Below, one piece after another: positions 7,958 through 15,321 of a stretch of DNA of 19,166 nucleotides. Origin of the DNA: an uncultured Oxalobacteraceae bacterium (GTDB taxonomy: Bacteria; Pseudomonadota; Gammaproteobacteria; Burkholderiales; Burkholderiaceae). The notes under the pieces are model-generated. The model made no database searches. It was not told the DNA's origin and saw only the letters and a list, made by a program, of their open reading frames with translations. The stretch covers positions 1-19,166 of the forward strand of contig CAMLHI010000012.1 in NCBI GenBank assembly GCA_946479705.1, given 5' to 3'. How positions within the stretch are numbered: the first letter of the stretch is position 1; each line of letters starts with the position of its first letter. Both the position numbers and the translations under genes were made by a program.

Positions 7958-10126
7958 ATGAAAATAAAGAAATGCGTGTTGCTTATATCGGTAGCACTGG
8001 GGGCGCCGGCATGGGCGCAAACCTGCCAGCCCAGCGCTATCATCCCTTACCTCAACATCGGCAACTCCTCGTGGGTCGTACAGTCGTCCGCCCCGCTGAA
8101 CACGGGCACCACCGTCTCGCTTGGGCCGCAACCGTTTAGCGGAACCTGGTCATGGAGCGGCTGCGGCACCTCCGGTACTTCCCGCGAACAGACCATCACG
8201 CTCACAGCCAGCTGCACGGCCACTGCCACGTACACCAACAGTTGCGGCGCCAAGACGGTCCAGCAGCACAACTTCACCGTCTGGCCGAAAATGGCCGCCA
8301 ATGCCGGCAAGTACATCATGGTTGACCAGTTCGGCTATCTGCCGAACGCGAAAAAGGTGGCGGTGCTGCGCCGGCCCGTTGTCGGCTACGACGCCGGCGA
8401 GGATTACTGGCCAGGCCAGCTCCAGGTGGTGAACTCCGCCACGGGCGCTGTCGTGTACAGCTTCTGGCCCAGGGAGTGGAAGAACTATGCGGTTGACCCT
8501 AGTTCGGGCGACATGGTGTGGCACTTCGACTTCAGCCAGATCACCGCACCGGGCACCTATGAGATCGTCGACATCGACCGCAATCAGCGATCGGCGCGCT
8601 TCGACATCGCCGACAACGTTTACCGCAAGTTGCTGATCCAGGCCGTGCGCACCTTCTACCTCCAGCGCGCCGGCCATGACAAGGCCGCCAATCACGTCGG
8701 ACCGAAATGGGCCGACGGCGCCAGCCACCTGGGCGCCGGACAGGATCCGCAATCGCGGCGCTTCCTCGACCCCAACAACGCCGCCACCGCGCGCGACCTG
8801 CGCGGCGGCTGGTACGATGCCGGGGACCTGAACAAGTACACCATCTGGACCTCCAGCTACACGCAGGAGCTGCTCAGTGCGTATGTCCAGAACCCCGGGG
8901 TGTTCACGGACGACTTCAACATCGCCGAGTCGTACAACGGCATTCCGGACATCCTGGACGAAGCGAAATGGGGCCTGGACTGGCTGGTGCGCATGCAGAA
9001 CAACGACGGCTCGATGCTGATGCTTCAGGGCGTTGCGAATGTCAACGCTAGTCCGCCGTCGCGCGCTACCGGCCCCAGCTATTACGGCGATGTCGGCACT
9101 TCCGGCACACTGGCTGCGGCCGCGGCCTTCGCGGATGCCGCCAAGGTCTATGGCAGCCTGAACAACGCTGCCCTGAACACCTTTGCGGCGAACCTGCTCA
9201 CGCGCGCCAGGAACGCCTGGAACTGGGCGCAGGCGAACCCGAATGTCGTCTTCCGTAACATCGATCCCGCCAACGGCACGGTCGGTCTCGGCGCCGGCCA
9301 GCATGAAGTCGACGACGACGGAAGGCGCCAGCTGCGCATGCAGGCGGCCATCAAACTGTTCGCTGCCACGGGTGAGGCCACCTATCGCAACTATATCGAT
9401 GCGAATTACACCCAGGAAGACATGTTCAGGGTTTGGAGCCTGGAGGGATTCGGCGCCACTGCAGCACGCGGCTTGCTGTACTACGCCCAGCTGGGTAACG
9501 CGACACCCAGTATAGCGAGCGAGATCCGCAATCGATACCTCGACCTGGCGGGCCGCAGCGACTACCCGGGCTGGGGGGCGATGGATGCCCAGACCGACCC
9601 GTACGGTGCCTATCTCTCCAGATACACCTGGGCCAGCAACGCCGTCAAGGCCAATACCGGCACGCTGTTTACGGACGAAAAGTATTACGGCATCAGCCGC
9701 CATACGCCCGCCCAGGTCGATGAGGCCGCGCTCAATTACGTGCACTATCTGCACGGTGTCAACCCCTTAGGTAAGGTGTATTTCAGCAATATGAACGCCT
9801 TCGGGGCCGAGAATTCGGTCAACCAGATATGGCACACCTGGTTTCACGATGGCACCGTATGGGATGACGCGCAGAATTCGCTCTACGGCCCTGCGCCAGG
9901 TTTCCTGGTCGGCGGCCCGGCCGGCGACCAGTGGAAGTGGGGGGATGGCGCCTGTCCGGGCGCGGCAGGATGCGGGGCGCCGCCGTTGCCGCCTTACCAA
10001 CAACCGCCGCAGAAGAGCTACAAAGACTTCAACGGATTGTGGCCGGACGCTTCCTGGTCGATTTCCGAGAACTCGAACGGCTACCAGGTGGCTTACATCC
10101 GCCTGCTGGCCCGCTTCGTGAAATAA
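7958..10126 (+). CDS. Secreted GH9 endoglucanase (cellulase)
   Basis: The 722-residue secreted enzyme hydrolyses beta-1,4-glucan (cellulose). A signal peptide (1-20) ends AWA-QT. Residues 21-110 form an Ig-like beta domain with four cysteines (23, 69, 86, 96) and TWSWSG. The CelD_N Ig-like domain covers about 117-217 (MVDQFGYLPNAKKVAVL). The GH9 (alpha/alpha)6 barrel covers about 222-718. Catalytic-base motif GGWYDAGDLNKYT (283-295) places D287 and D290. The region near H449-D453 and HYLHGVNPLG (596-605) is also conserved. The C-terminal SISENSNGYQVAYIRLL (701-717) supplies acid E704. This is the full family length (Theme C-like, Ig then catalytic). GGAGA precedes the ATG and a hairpin terminator follows at 10137. 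It is monocistronic. It fits plant-material degradation. Confident in family; exact glucan preference is unknown. Confidence 0.96.
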   Translation: MKIKKCVLLISVALGAPAWAQTCQPSAIIPYLNIGNSSWVVQSSAPLNTGTTVSLGPQPFSGTWSWSGCGTSGTSREQTITLTASCTATATYTNSCGAKTVQQHNFTVWPKMAANAGKYIMVDQFGYLPNAKKVAVLRRPVVGYDAGEDYWPGQLQVVNSATGAVVYSFWPREWKNYAVDPSSGDMVWHFDFSQITAPGTYEIVDIDRNQRSARFDIADNVYRKLLIQAVRTFYLQRAGHDKAANHVGPKWADGASHLGAGQDPQSRRFLDPNNAATARDLRGGWYDAGDLNKYTIWTSSYTQELLSAYVQNPGVFTDDFNIAESYNGIPDILDEAKWGLDWLVRMQNNDGSMLMLQGVANVNASPPSRATGPSYYGDVGTSGTLAAAAAFADAAKVYGSLNNAALNTFAANLLTRARNAWNWAQANPNVVFRNIDPANGTVGLGAGQHEVDDDGRRQLRMQAAIKLFAATGEATYRNYIDANYTQEDMFRVWSLEGFGATAARGLLYYAQLGNATPSIASEIRNRYLDLAGRSDYPGWGAMDAQTDPYGAYLSRYTWASNAVKANTGTLFTDEKYYGISRHTPAQVDEAALNYVHYLHGVNPLGKVYFSNMNAFGAENSVNQIWHTWFHDGTVWDDAQNSLYGPAPGFLVGGPAGDQWKWGDGACPGAAGCGAPPLPPYQQPPQKSYKDFNGLWPDASWSISENSNGYQVAYIRLLARFVK

Positions 10127-10136
10127 GCTGCGCACG

Positions 10137-10173
10137 GGCCCCGCACCTGCAAGACTTGCCGGTGCGGGGCCTT
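10137..10173 (+). terminator. Hairpin terminator after the GH9 gene
   Basis: GGCCCCGCACC (10137-10147) pairs perfectly with GGTGCGGGGCC (10161-10171). The 13-base loop can itself pair (GCAA/TTGC). Only two T residues follow, so it may be a weak-tract or bidirectional terminator between the cellulase and the convergent hipA gene. Confidence 0.7.
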
Positions 10174-10265
10174 CACATCATTGCTTGGCGAAGCCAAGGC
10201 CTGCCCCCGCCGATGCGGTGCGACTGAACTGTCCAGAAAACAAAACAGCGAGTCGGTAGGACTCA

Positions 10266-11609
10266 TCAGGGCAACAGTTTGCGCGTGCCCGCCGTGCTGA
10301 TGCCATCCAAGTGCCTGAACGCAGGCGCAATCTTGGCGATGTCGTTGGCCGAGACGCCTGAGTGCTCGAATGACACCTTCCACTCCCGAACCACTCGCCA
10401 GACGTCGCCAACCAGTTCGCAAGCGCGGGGCAGGCTCAACGAGAACATTGCATGCCCCCCCAGCGCGTTGTCGAGCGTTGCGAGACGACCCTGCGGGCCA
10501 ATACCCAAGTGAAGGTAGCGCTCGGTAGCGAGGCTTGGCCGCGGCAGTACGTCGTAGAGGGGACTGAGGCGCCATCCGGGCAGCCGAGGGTCCCAGAGAA
10601 ATCCGTGGTTTCGCAAGTGGTCGTCATCGTTGCTCGCGAAGATGTTGAACACCATCCGCTTGAAGAGCTCTTCGTTGTCCGCTCGAATCACGCTCGGATG
10701 GCAATATTTTCGTACGGCGAGGGCGAGGTCGGCATAGGATTTTGTCCGCGATTCCGTCTCGTCGCATCCCACCAGGGTCAGGCCGCTCACGAATCCCATG
10801 CGGCGCTCGGTCAAGCCGTCGGCGGGCAAGAGCATCAAGTCCGTTGCCGCGGTGGGCTGCGACCCCTGCGCCAGCCAGTAGCGGTCGAAGCGTCGAATCA
10901 TCATGATGCGGCGGTCGCCGATGATGCGCGTGTTCACAGGGGGCACGTTCAAGCCGGTCTCCCGTGCGAGCAGCAACGAAGCACACTCGACCGCAGGGAT
11001 GTCGAAGGCGTCATTCTTGCTTTGAAACTTTGCGAGCCACAGGGAGCCGTTTGCGTCGCGCACAGAGGCTTTGGGCCGGGCGCCGCCGAGCGCTGACCCA
11101 GCCATGAAGATGTATTCAAGGTTGGCCGGGACGTCCCCGCCGGCCTCGATGCGCTCAGCAGCCTCCATCAGGTATGCCAGCGCGAGAACGCTGCCAGTGG
11201 CGCCCGTTGGCTCGTCCTTGATGTTGGAGCGAATGTCCAGCGCGCCGACCCTTTCGCTGCCCGCATGGAGTAGGTATTGCGACTCTGACAGGCTGTTTGC
11301 AGGCACTTTGAGTTTTGCCTCGATAACCCGGCGCCCCCAAGAGTCTGGCGCGGCGTCGCGGATGCCGCCGAAGCTCACCAGGTTGTTGACGGGCAGTAGC
11401 AGCTTGCCCTTTATGGACTGAGGCCCGCGGATAGCCAAGCTGACCGGGTCAACCTCGATGGCATCTGCGCGATGAAGGTAGTTTAGACCGTAGGCGAAAC
11501 TCGATGCCAGCAGCTTTGGGCCCTGCTCGGTCATCGTGAGTTGCCCGCAAGGCGCCCAGCTTTCGCCCAAGTATGCGAAGGTCATCAGCTTCAATTCTTT
11601 AACAGCCAT
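10266..11609 (-). CDS. hipA: HipA-type serine/threonine kinase toxin
   Basis: The 447-residue HipA is the toxin of a type II module. Family members phosphorylate targets such as glutamyl-tRNA synthetase, block translation and cause persistence. The N-terminal HipA domain (Couple_hipA) covers about 10-105 (GQLTM, LLASSFAYG, DAIEVDPVSL). The kinase domain holds the flexible loop with the autophosphorylatable serine in MAGSALGGARPKASV (Ser172 in this numbering), ATP-binding Lys194 (LAKF), Glu208, RFDR (240-243), the catalytic segment SNDDDHLRNHGF (326-337; Asp329 catalytic, Asn334) and the metal-binding YD (352-353). All key residues are present, so it looks active. ATG 11609 is preferred over the adjacent GTG at 11612. 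GGGAT lies just upstream. hipB ends 47 bases upstream, giving the usual antitoxin-toxin order in one operon. It converges on the cellulase gene. Confidence 0.94.
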   Translation of the reverse strand: MAVKELKLMTFAYLGESWAPCGQLTMTEQGPKLLASSFAYGLNYLHRADAIEVDPVSLAIRGPQSIKGKLLLPVNNLVSFGGIRDAAPDSWGRRVIEAKLKVPANSLSESQYLLHAGSERVGALDIRSNIKDEPTGATGSVLALAYLMEAAERIEAGGDVPANLEYIFMAGSALGGARPKASVRDANGSLWLAKFQSKNDAFDIPAVECASLLLARETGLNVPPVNTRIIGDRRIMMIRRFDRYWLAQGSQPTAATDLMLLPADGLTERRMGFVSGLTLVGCDETESRTKSYADLALAVRKYCHPSVIRADNEELFKRMVFNIFASNDDDHLRNHGFLWDPRLPGWRLSPLYDVLPRPSLATERYLHLGIGPQGRLATLDNALGGHAMFSLSLPRACELVGDVWRVVREWKVSFEHSGVSANDIAKIAPAFRHLDGISTAGTRKLLP

Positions 11610-11655
11610 CACAATCCCACTTTAGGTGAAAGGCCTGACCATTGCGCGGCAGGTT

Positions 11656-11997
11656 CTAAAAGTTCAAGTCTTTGAGTTCCGCAGCACTTAGGTCTCGTAC
11701 GCGCTTCGTCGATTCCCGAGCTTGTAGGGAAGCGAGCGCCGGGTCGGACTCCAGCAGCAGGCCTGTCAGTGTGGTCCCTGGTGCAATTGCTTCCAGGTAC
11801 CGTAGCACCTGTCCAATCGCCAAGCCGGGGTCGCCCTTCTCTATGCGGTAGGCCGTATTGCGTGATAGCCCTGCGCGCAGAGCCGCATCGACCTGCTTGA
11901 CGTTACGTGCGTGGCGCAAACGAGCAAGAAGTTGTCCGAGGTGGACAACCTCCTGCGCGAGGTGCTTGCTGAGCACTGCCGACTGTTGTACTTTCAT
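11656..11997 (-). CDS. hipB: HipB-like HTH antitoxin and autorepressor
   Basis: This 113-residue Xre-type helix-turn-helix protein lies directly upstream of hipA. The DNA-binding region runs about 22-78 (LGQLLARLRHARN, then AALRAGLSRNTAYRIEKGDPG). The tail ends in SAAELKDLNF and may contact HipA. HipB proteins neutralise HipA and repress the operon by binding palindromes; three such palindromes lie upstream at 12028, 12078 and 12108. Three in-frame ATGs exist (12045, 12015, 11997) and none has a good ribosome site. I chose 11997 because the conserved sequence begins at MKVQQSAVL and the outer starts run into the first palindrome. The true start could be 12015. Confidence 0.9.
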   Translation of the reverse strand: MKVQQSAVLSKHLAQEVVHLGQLLARLRHARNVKQVDAALRAGLSRNTAYRIEKGDPGLAIGQVLRYLEAIAPGTTLTGLLLESDPALASLQARESTKRVRDLSAAELKDLNF

Positions 11998-12027
11998 GTT
12001 CGTCAAATCATTCATTATGGCGTCAAG

Positions 12028-12043
12028 GCTCGATTTAACGAGC
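12028..12043. promoter_or_regulatory. hipBA operator 1
   Basis: The 16-base palindrome GCTCGATTTAACGAGC has GCTCG/CGAGC arms. It is identical to operator 3 and lies in the hipB leader, between the predicted transcription start and the chosen start codon. Confidence 0.8.
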
Positions 12044-12077
12044 ATCCTACGCGAGCGCGTGTCGCCTGTCCACTAAT

Positions 12078-12093
12078 GCTCGATTAATCGAAC
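12078..12093. promoter_or_regulatory. hipBA operator 2
   Basis: GCTCGATTAATCGAAC contains the perfect 12-base palindrome TCGATTAATCGA, a variant of operators 1 and 3. It abuts the -10 box and covers the predicted transcription start, so bound HipB would block RNA polymerase. It starts 50 bases from operator 1. Confidence 0.8.
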
Positions 12094-12099
12094 ATTATA
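12094..12099 (-). promoter_or_regulatory. -10 box of the hipBA promoter
   Basis: On the minus strand this reads TATAAT, a perfect sigma-70 -10 element. The -35 region, 17 bases upstream, is a poor match and falls inside operator 3. The predicted start is near 12086. Placing the box between operators 2 and 3 explains autorepression. Confidence 0.7.
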
Positions 12100-12107
12100 T
12101 CCATAGC

Positions 12108-12123
12108 GCTCGATTTAACGAGC
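12108..12123. promoter_or_regulatory. hipBA operator 3
   Basis: This second exact copy of GCTCGATTTAACGAGC starts 30 bases from operator 2 (about three helical turns) and overlaps the -35 region of the hipBA promoter. Confidence 0.8.
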
Positions 12124-12254
12124 GTATCGCTATCGTTCACGTCTCTCCCCGAACAGCGTCGACCGTGAGTAGAGTGCTTGGCGTGCGGGGCCTGGACGGC
12201 GATTTAGCGCTAGTCTCCCAGCGGTTTGTCCAAAGCTGGCACCGTCGTAGACAG

Positions 12255-12488
12255 GTAACTATTCAGCCTGAGTGAACACGGCAATAAGTTGTTGTAAACT
12301 GTTGCCAATTGCCGCATCATGTCGGCATGCCACCGAAGCCACCCCGTCCCGACCTCACGCAGATGTCCGACACCGACAAGGACCGTCTGATCGACGTTCT
12401 CTTTGCACGCATGGATGCGATCGAGGATAAACTGGGTATGAACAGCCAGAACTCGAGCAAGCCGCCATCGTCCGATGGACCGGGCAAA
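12255..12488 (+). pseudogene. IS66-family transposase (TnpC) N-terminal fragment
   Basis: ATG 12327 begins a frame whose residues about 17-54 match the N-terminus of IS66 TnpC: a coiled helix (DRLIDVLFARMDAIEDKLG) followed by the hallmark NSQNSSKPPSSDGPGK. After about 12488 the similarity stops and the frame continues as unrelated sequence, so the zinc-finger and DDE catalytic regions are missing. GTAACTATTCAGCC at 12255-12268 may be part of the original left end of the insertion sequence; that is a guess. Between 12124 and 12254 I see nothing recognisable. The fragment is inactive. Confidence 0.8.
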
Positions 12489-12608
12489 TTAGACCACAGC
12501 ACCTTGTTGTCCCCGCCGCTAGTACTATGCGAGTTTGTCTTTGTCGATTGCGTTGCTATGCTGGGTCAGAGTGCTCGGCAAAGCGCTGCGACCTCTCCAA
12601 GTCTTCCA

Positions 12609-13038
12609 TCAAATCGCCAATTGTCGCGCCAACACCCGCCCTACAAACTCGCCGCCACTTCGGCTGGTCGCGATAATCGCCCGCACATCGGCATTCACCA
12701 TTTTCATATCCACTCCCGCAGCACCGGCCGCCGTCATCACGGCCGCGTACGCATCCAGCACGTCGACGCCAGTGATGTCTAGCCCCATCCGCTGGCGATG
12801 CCTCTCAGCGCAGTCATACCGGCCGCCAGAGCAAACTCGGGCCGCTCCGCCGCATAGTCCCGTGCTGCGCGTATGAGCGTCCGCGGGTCTGACGGGCGGC
12901 CAGGAGCGGCTCCTTCTTGGCTACGGCCTTGATTTCAGTGACCGCTTCCTTGATGCGCTGGATGGGCGTGTCAGACTTCCAGCCAAACACGTTGCGGCGA
13001 AATCGTGGGGCGAACTGCCATTTGTATGATGTAGCCAT
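12609..13038 (-). pseudogene. Decayed DUF6880-like gene: N- and C-terminal pieces joined out of frame
   Basis: The minus-strand ATG at 13038 encodes about 47 residues typical of this family (KWQFAPRFRRNVFGWKSDTP, then IQRIKEAVTEIKAVAKKEPLL). Near 12890 the sequence jumps, out of frame, to what I recognise as the family C-terminus (SDPRTLIRAARDYAAERPEF). A second frameshift near 12785 leads into LDITGVDVLDAYAAV and a final FVGRVLARQLAI before TGA at 12609-12611. Intact relatives are several hundred residues, so most of the middle is deleted. No function is known for the family. Family naming is from memory of the N- and C-terminal patterns. A 17-codon ORF starts at the overlapping TGATG and may be a relic of the next gene. 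Confidence 0.7.
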
Positions 13039-13180
13039 TATTCGGAACTTGCCTTTGAAGATTTTCTTTTTGACAGTTGATGGCCAGTCTGTCGCTCATG
13101 CCTGAATTAAATGTTTCTTTGCCGATGCCAAACGGTTCATCGTATAAACGATTTATCTTGTTTATCGCAACATGAAGCAC

Positions 13181-13543
13181 CTATTTTGAAGTAGCCAGCA
13201 GCTCCACGATGTCCTTGACCACTTTCTCTAGGCTCTTGTTGCCGAGTGATGTGGTCGGATACTCTTGGCGCCCGGGTCCCTTTGAGCTGTTGTAGAGCTC
13301 AATGATAGCCATCTTCGTCCACCGCTTCTTGAACGTCAGGGCCGAGAAGGCCATGTGTTCTGGATGCAGGGAAAACGCTTCCGCAGTCGCGTCGATGACG
13401 TCGCGCGGCGCCAAGTCCACGAAAGTGACGGTCGCCAACTGCCTTTCGCAGCTTACCCAGGATTTGGCACCAATGAGTTCGGTACCCGTGTCTATGATGA
13501 TAGGGAGCTGGGGTTTTCGGAACAAGAAGTTCATTGCAGTCAT
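13181..13543 (-). CDS. Conserved hypothetical protein, 120 residues
   Basis: I do not recognise a named domain. The protein is well formed. An N-terminal PQLPIIIDTGTELIGAKSWV strand-rich part is followed by FVDLAPRDVIDATAEAFSLHP and a Lys/Arg-rich core (TFKKRWTKMAIIELYN). It ends in a helix (LEKVVKDIVELLATS). There are no membrane segments or signal peptide, so it is cytosolic. The start is uncertain: ATG 13543 is used because the preceding 21 codons from 13606 look non-native. ATG 13534 is also possible, and no start has a good ribosome site. The 223-residue hypothetical gene lies upstream on the same strand, with about 160 bases between. Confidence 0.65.
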   Translation of the reverse strand: MTAMNFLFRKPQLPIIIDTGTELIGAKSWVSCERQLATVTFVDLAPRDVIDATAEAFSLHPEHMAFSALTFKKRWTKMAIIELYNSSKGPGRQEYPTTSLGNKSLEKVVKDIVELLATSK

Positions 13544-13706
13544 GATGTCTTTTTGGATTTTCCAACGAAGGGCAACTTGCGAGTCGGTTCGGTATCTACC
13601 GTCCATGAATCACGTGGAAAGAAGCCGCCTACGCAGGTAAAGATGACGCCAATGTTCGCGCACCTGATTACTCGGTTCGCCGAGGCACATGGCCATTGCG
13701 TTGGAA

Positions 13707-14378
13707 TCATGCCACTGGAGGGACGAGCCTGCCCAGGGCGGCGCGTTGGGTATCGTCGGCGACGACATGCGCGGCAGTCAAGAAATGCGCTCGGTTGTAG
13801 CTCACGAATTCATTGATGGTCGATACAACGGTGCGCGCAAATTCGGCCGATGGCAAGGTAGCCGCCAAGCATTTGAAATAGGCAGGAAGTGCAGAGTGCC
13901 AATTGGCCCCGACATTCGACGACCCGCCGTCGTCGGCGAAAAACAGGACTTCGTCGTTTCCCTCGTCAACATGGCGCAGCAATGCAAACAGAAGTTCGAT
14001 ACTATTTCGAACCCCTACAAACTCACCCTGATTTGCACCGAGTATACATCGGCGCAAGAGCCGGTCGAACTCCGCAACGAAAGCGTCTGTGCCACCAGAC
14101 TGCTCCTGCCGGCCTCGGTTATTGATATCGACGGCCTCGTAATAATTCCCTGCCATCGCGGCATTGAAGAACTCGCGTACGTCGTCGAACAGTGCTGCTA
14201 CGGGGCGCATTGTTTTGGAGGTGTCTCCCTCAAGCTTCACGAAGTCTCCCAATAGGGCACTCAATCGGTCTGCTGGAATGAACTCTGCGGCTCGTTCGGC
14301 GATAACAAGGAGGCTGCCACGGCTCAAAGTTCTTAGCTCGGCGCGAACGACGGTGGAGTCAATCAGCTGATTGGGCAT
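13707..14378 (-). CDS. Conserved hypothetical protein, 223 residues
   Basis: This is an intact soluble, mostly helical protein without signal peptide or membrane segments, and I cannot assign a function. Features include an N-terminal helical stretch (LRTLSRGSLLVIAERAAEFI), AAMAGNYYEAVDINNRGRQE (about 74-93), GTDAFVAEFDRLLRRCI (about 96-112), an acidic LLRHVDEGNDEVLFFADDGG (about 133-152) and ALPAYFKCLA (about 163-172). Acid clusters could bind metal, but no known motif is complete. The start codon at 14378 has no clear ribosome site. The H-NS fragment ends 19 bases upstream on the same strand, so the gene may have lost its own promoter or be transcribed from the AT-rich gap. Confidence 0.7.
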   Translation of the reverse strand: MPNQLIDSTVVRAELRTLSRGSLLVIAERAAEFIPADRLSALLGDFVKLEGDTSKTMRPVAALFDDVREFFNAAMAGNYYEAVDINNRGRQEQSGGTDAFVAEFDRLLRRCILGANQGEFVGVRNSIELLFALLRHVDEGNDEVLFFADDGGSSNVGANWHSALPAYFKCLAATLPSAEFARTVVSTINEFVSYNRAHFLTAAHVVADDTQRAALGRLVPPVA

Positions 14379-14397
14379 TTTTCGAGCGTATTTTTAA

Positions 14398-14565
14398 TTA
14401 GGCCTTGATGCGGAACTGTTCCCTGTCCTTGCCATTGAGCCAGAGCGGTGCGCGGCCACGGCCAGTCCAGGTCGCACCCGTTTCAGGGTTTTTGAATTGG
14501 GCAGGGACTTCAGCAAACAGCCACAGGCGGCTTGATACAAGCGTGTCCGCTATGGACAGTACACC
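14398..14565 (-). pseudogene. 3' fragment of an H-NS family gene
   Basis: The minus frame is open from an in-frame TGA at 14566 to TAA at 14398. Its last 38 or so residues match the C-terminal DNA-binding domain of H-NS proteins: EVPAQFKNPETGATWTGRGR, then APLWLNGKDREQF. TWTGRGR-P-WL is the AT-hook-like minor-groove binding motif. The N-terminal oligomerisation domain is absent and no start codon or ribosome site precedes it. It is the remnant of a xenogeneic silencer cut off at about 14520. Confidence 0.85.
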
Positions 14566-14590
14566 TCAGTTGGCAATCGACTCGAATGTT

Positions 14591-14608
14591 TGGGACATTC
14601 TTGGGACA
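14591..14608 (+). repeat. Direct repeat TGGGACA x2, 11-bp spacing
   Basis: TGGGACA occurs at 14591-14597 and 14602-14608, one helical turn apart, about 85 bases from the tRNA-derived attachment site. The arrangement resembles arm-type integrase sites, but two copies alone are weak evidence. Confidence 0.35.
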
Positions 14609-14691
14609 GTCGAAGCGGCAATTTACTCTGCATTGATGTGCAGAGCGGTTCAGAGTAGTAATGTTAAGTTGCTGAATTGACTGAGGAAATT

Positions 14692-14736
14692 TGGTCGGGG
14701 TGAGAGGATTCGAACCTCCGGCCTCTGCGTCCCGAA
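14692..14736 (-). other. tRNA-Pro(CGG) 3' fragment; attachment site of an integrative element
   Basis: The minus strand reads TTCGGGA (anticodon loop with CGG), CGCAG (3' anticodon stem), a 5-base variable region, T arm GGAGG-TTCGAAT-CCTCT, acceptor 3' strand CACCCCG, then A and an encoded CCA. All five T-stem pairs form (one G-T). The D arm, 5' acceptor strand and 5' anticodon stem are absent; the sequence beyond 14737 does not pair. A clean 3' half ending in the anticodon loop is the usual duplicated core left by a tyrosine integrase using a tRNA gene. The orientation places the element to the right, with the complete tRNA at its far end. Confidence 0.85.
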
Positions 14737-14835
14737 CGGGCTTTTCGTGCTTGAAACGATGTTCGCGGGTTAATTCAGCTCATTATAAATCAACGACTTG
14801 CGCGTGTCTTCGTGTCGTTGCGCAAAGCTGCGTGC

Positions 14836-14871
14836 AGTGGCAATCCACAGCTGTTTGCCACTGATTTGCCA
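14836..14871. repeat. TTTGCCA repeats next to the attachment site
   Basis: AGTGGCAA (14836-14843) is inverted against TTGCCACT (14855-14862), and TTTGCCA recurs at 14854 and 14865, 11 bases apart. These could be arm-type integrase or AlpA binding sites about 100-135 bases inside the element. The remaining sequence from 14737 to 14997 has no other recognisable feature. Confidence 0.4.
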
Positions 14872-14997
14872 TTGACAATCGACCTGGAATCAGTCGGCAA
14901 CATTGCGTTACAAAAATCTTGTGGTCATCTGCGCGAAAAGCGCGTGATTTCCGTTTGCGTTTACCTATACGGAGGACCTGAACTACGGAGGTCCTTC

Positions 14998-15321
14998 ATG
15001 ACACTTCACCACACACCCTTTACGCCACTGTCGAAACAGGCCGTCGCTGACCTGCTGGACATTTCCATCCGCTCGGTCGAGAACTGGATTAACGAAGGCA
15101 TCCTGCCTGCGCCCGCGAAGCTGGGCAACCGCGTCTTCTGGCACCCAGACGCCTTCTACAGCTGGCTGTCCCAGCGACTGCTCGAACCTGCCACCGAGGC
15201 GCAAAGTCAGGATGCGGCACCTGTTGCAATCAAGCCGTGTAACAAGCAGTCGTATTCCGTTGCGGGCAGCCTGCGCGCTAGCACCGAACGCAAGCTGGCA
15301 CGGCTGGAGGGCGGCGAATGA
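14998..15321 (+). CDS. AlpA/excisionase-like winged helix-turn-helix protein
   Basis: The 107-residue protein has an N-terminal MerR/AlpA-type winged helix: LSKQAVADLLDISIRSVENW (11-30) is the helix-turn-helix, and INEGILPAPAKLGNRVFWHP (31-50) includes the wing, with a following helix. The C-terminal half is polar and low-complexity. Such proteins activate integrase genes or act as recombination directionality factors in integrative elements. ATG 14998 is chosen because ACGGAGG precedes it; a longer frame from 14812 has no support. The ribosome site lies in an inverted repeat (GGACCT 14974-14979 / AGGTCC 14989-14994) and TACGGAGG occurs twice, 16 bases apart. It is the first gene inside the element and is followed by the helicase gene. 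Confidence 0.8.
   Translation: MTLHHTPFTPLSKQAVADLLDISIRSVENWINEGILPAPAKLGNRVFWHPDAFYSWLSQRLLEPATEAQSQDAAPVAIKPCNKQSYSVAGSLRASTERKLARLEGGE

Noticed and set aside
8150..9754. A 534-codon minus-strand open frame
   Set aside because: Shadow of the GH9 cellulase; no recognisable domains.
12971..13180. 69-codon minus ORF with GTG start
   Set aside because: No ribosome site, overlaps the well-supported N-terminus of the DUF6880-like pseudogene in another frame, and has no recognisable sequence.
14626..14645. Inverted repeat CTCTGCA/TGCAGAG with a 6-base loop near the att site
   Set aside because: No T tract, no gene end beside it and too short to assign to a recombinase; it could be chance.
14812..14997. 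Longer N-terminus for the AlpA-like gene
   Set aside because: The extension has no ribosome site, contains the candidate recombinase repeats, and the conserved domain starts after 14998, which has a strong ribosome site.
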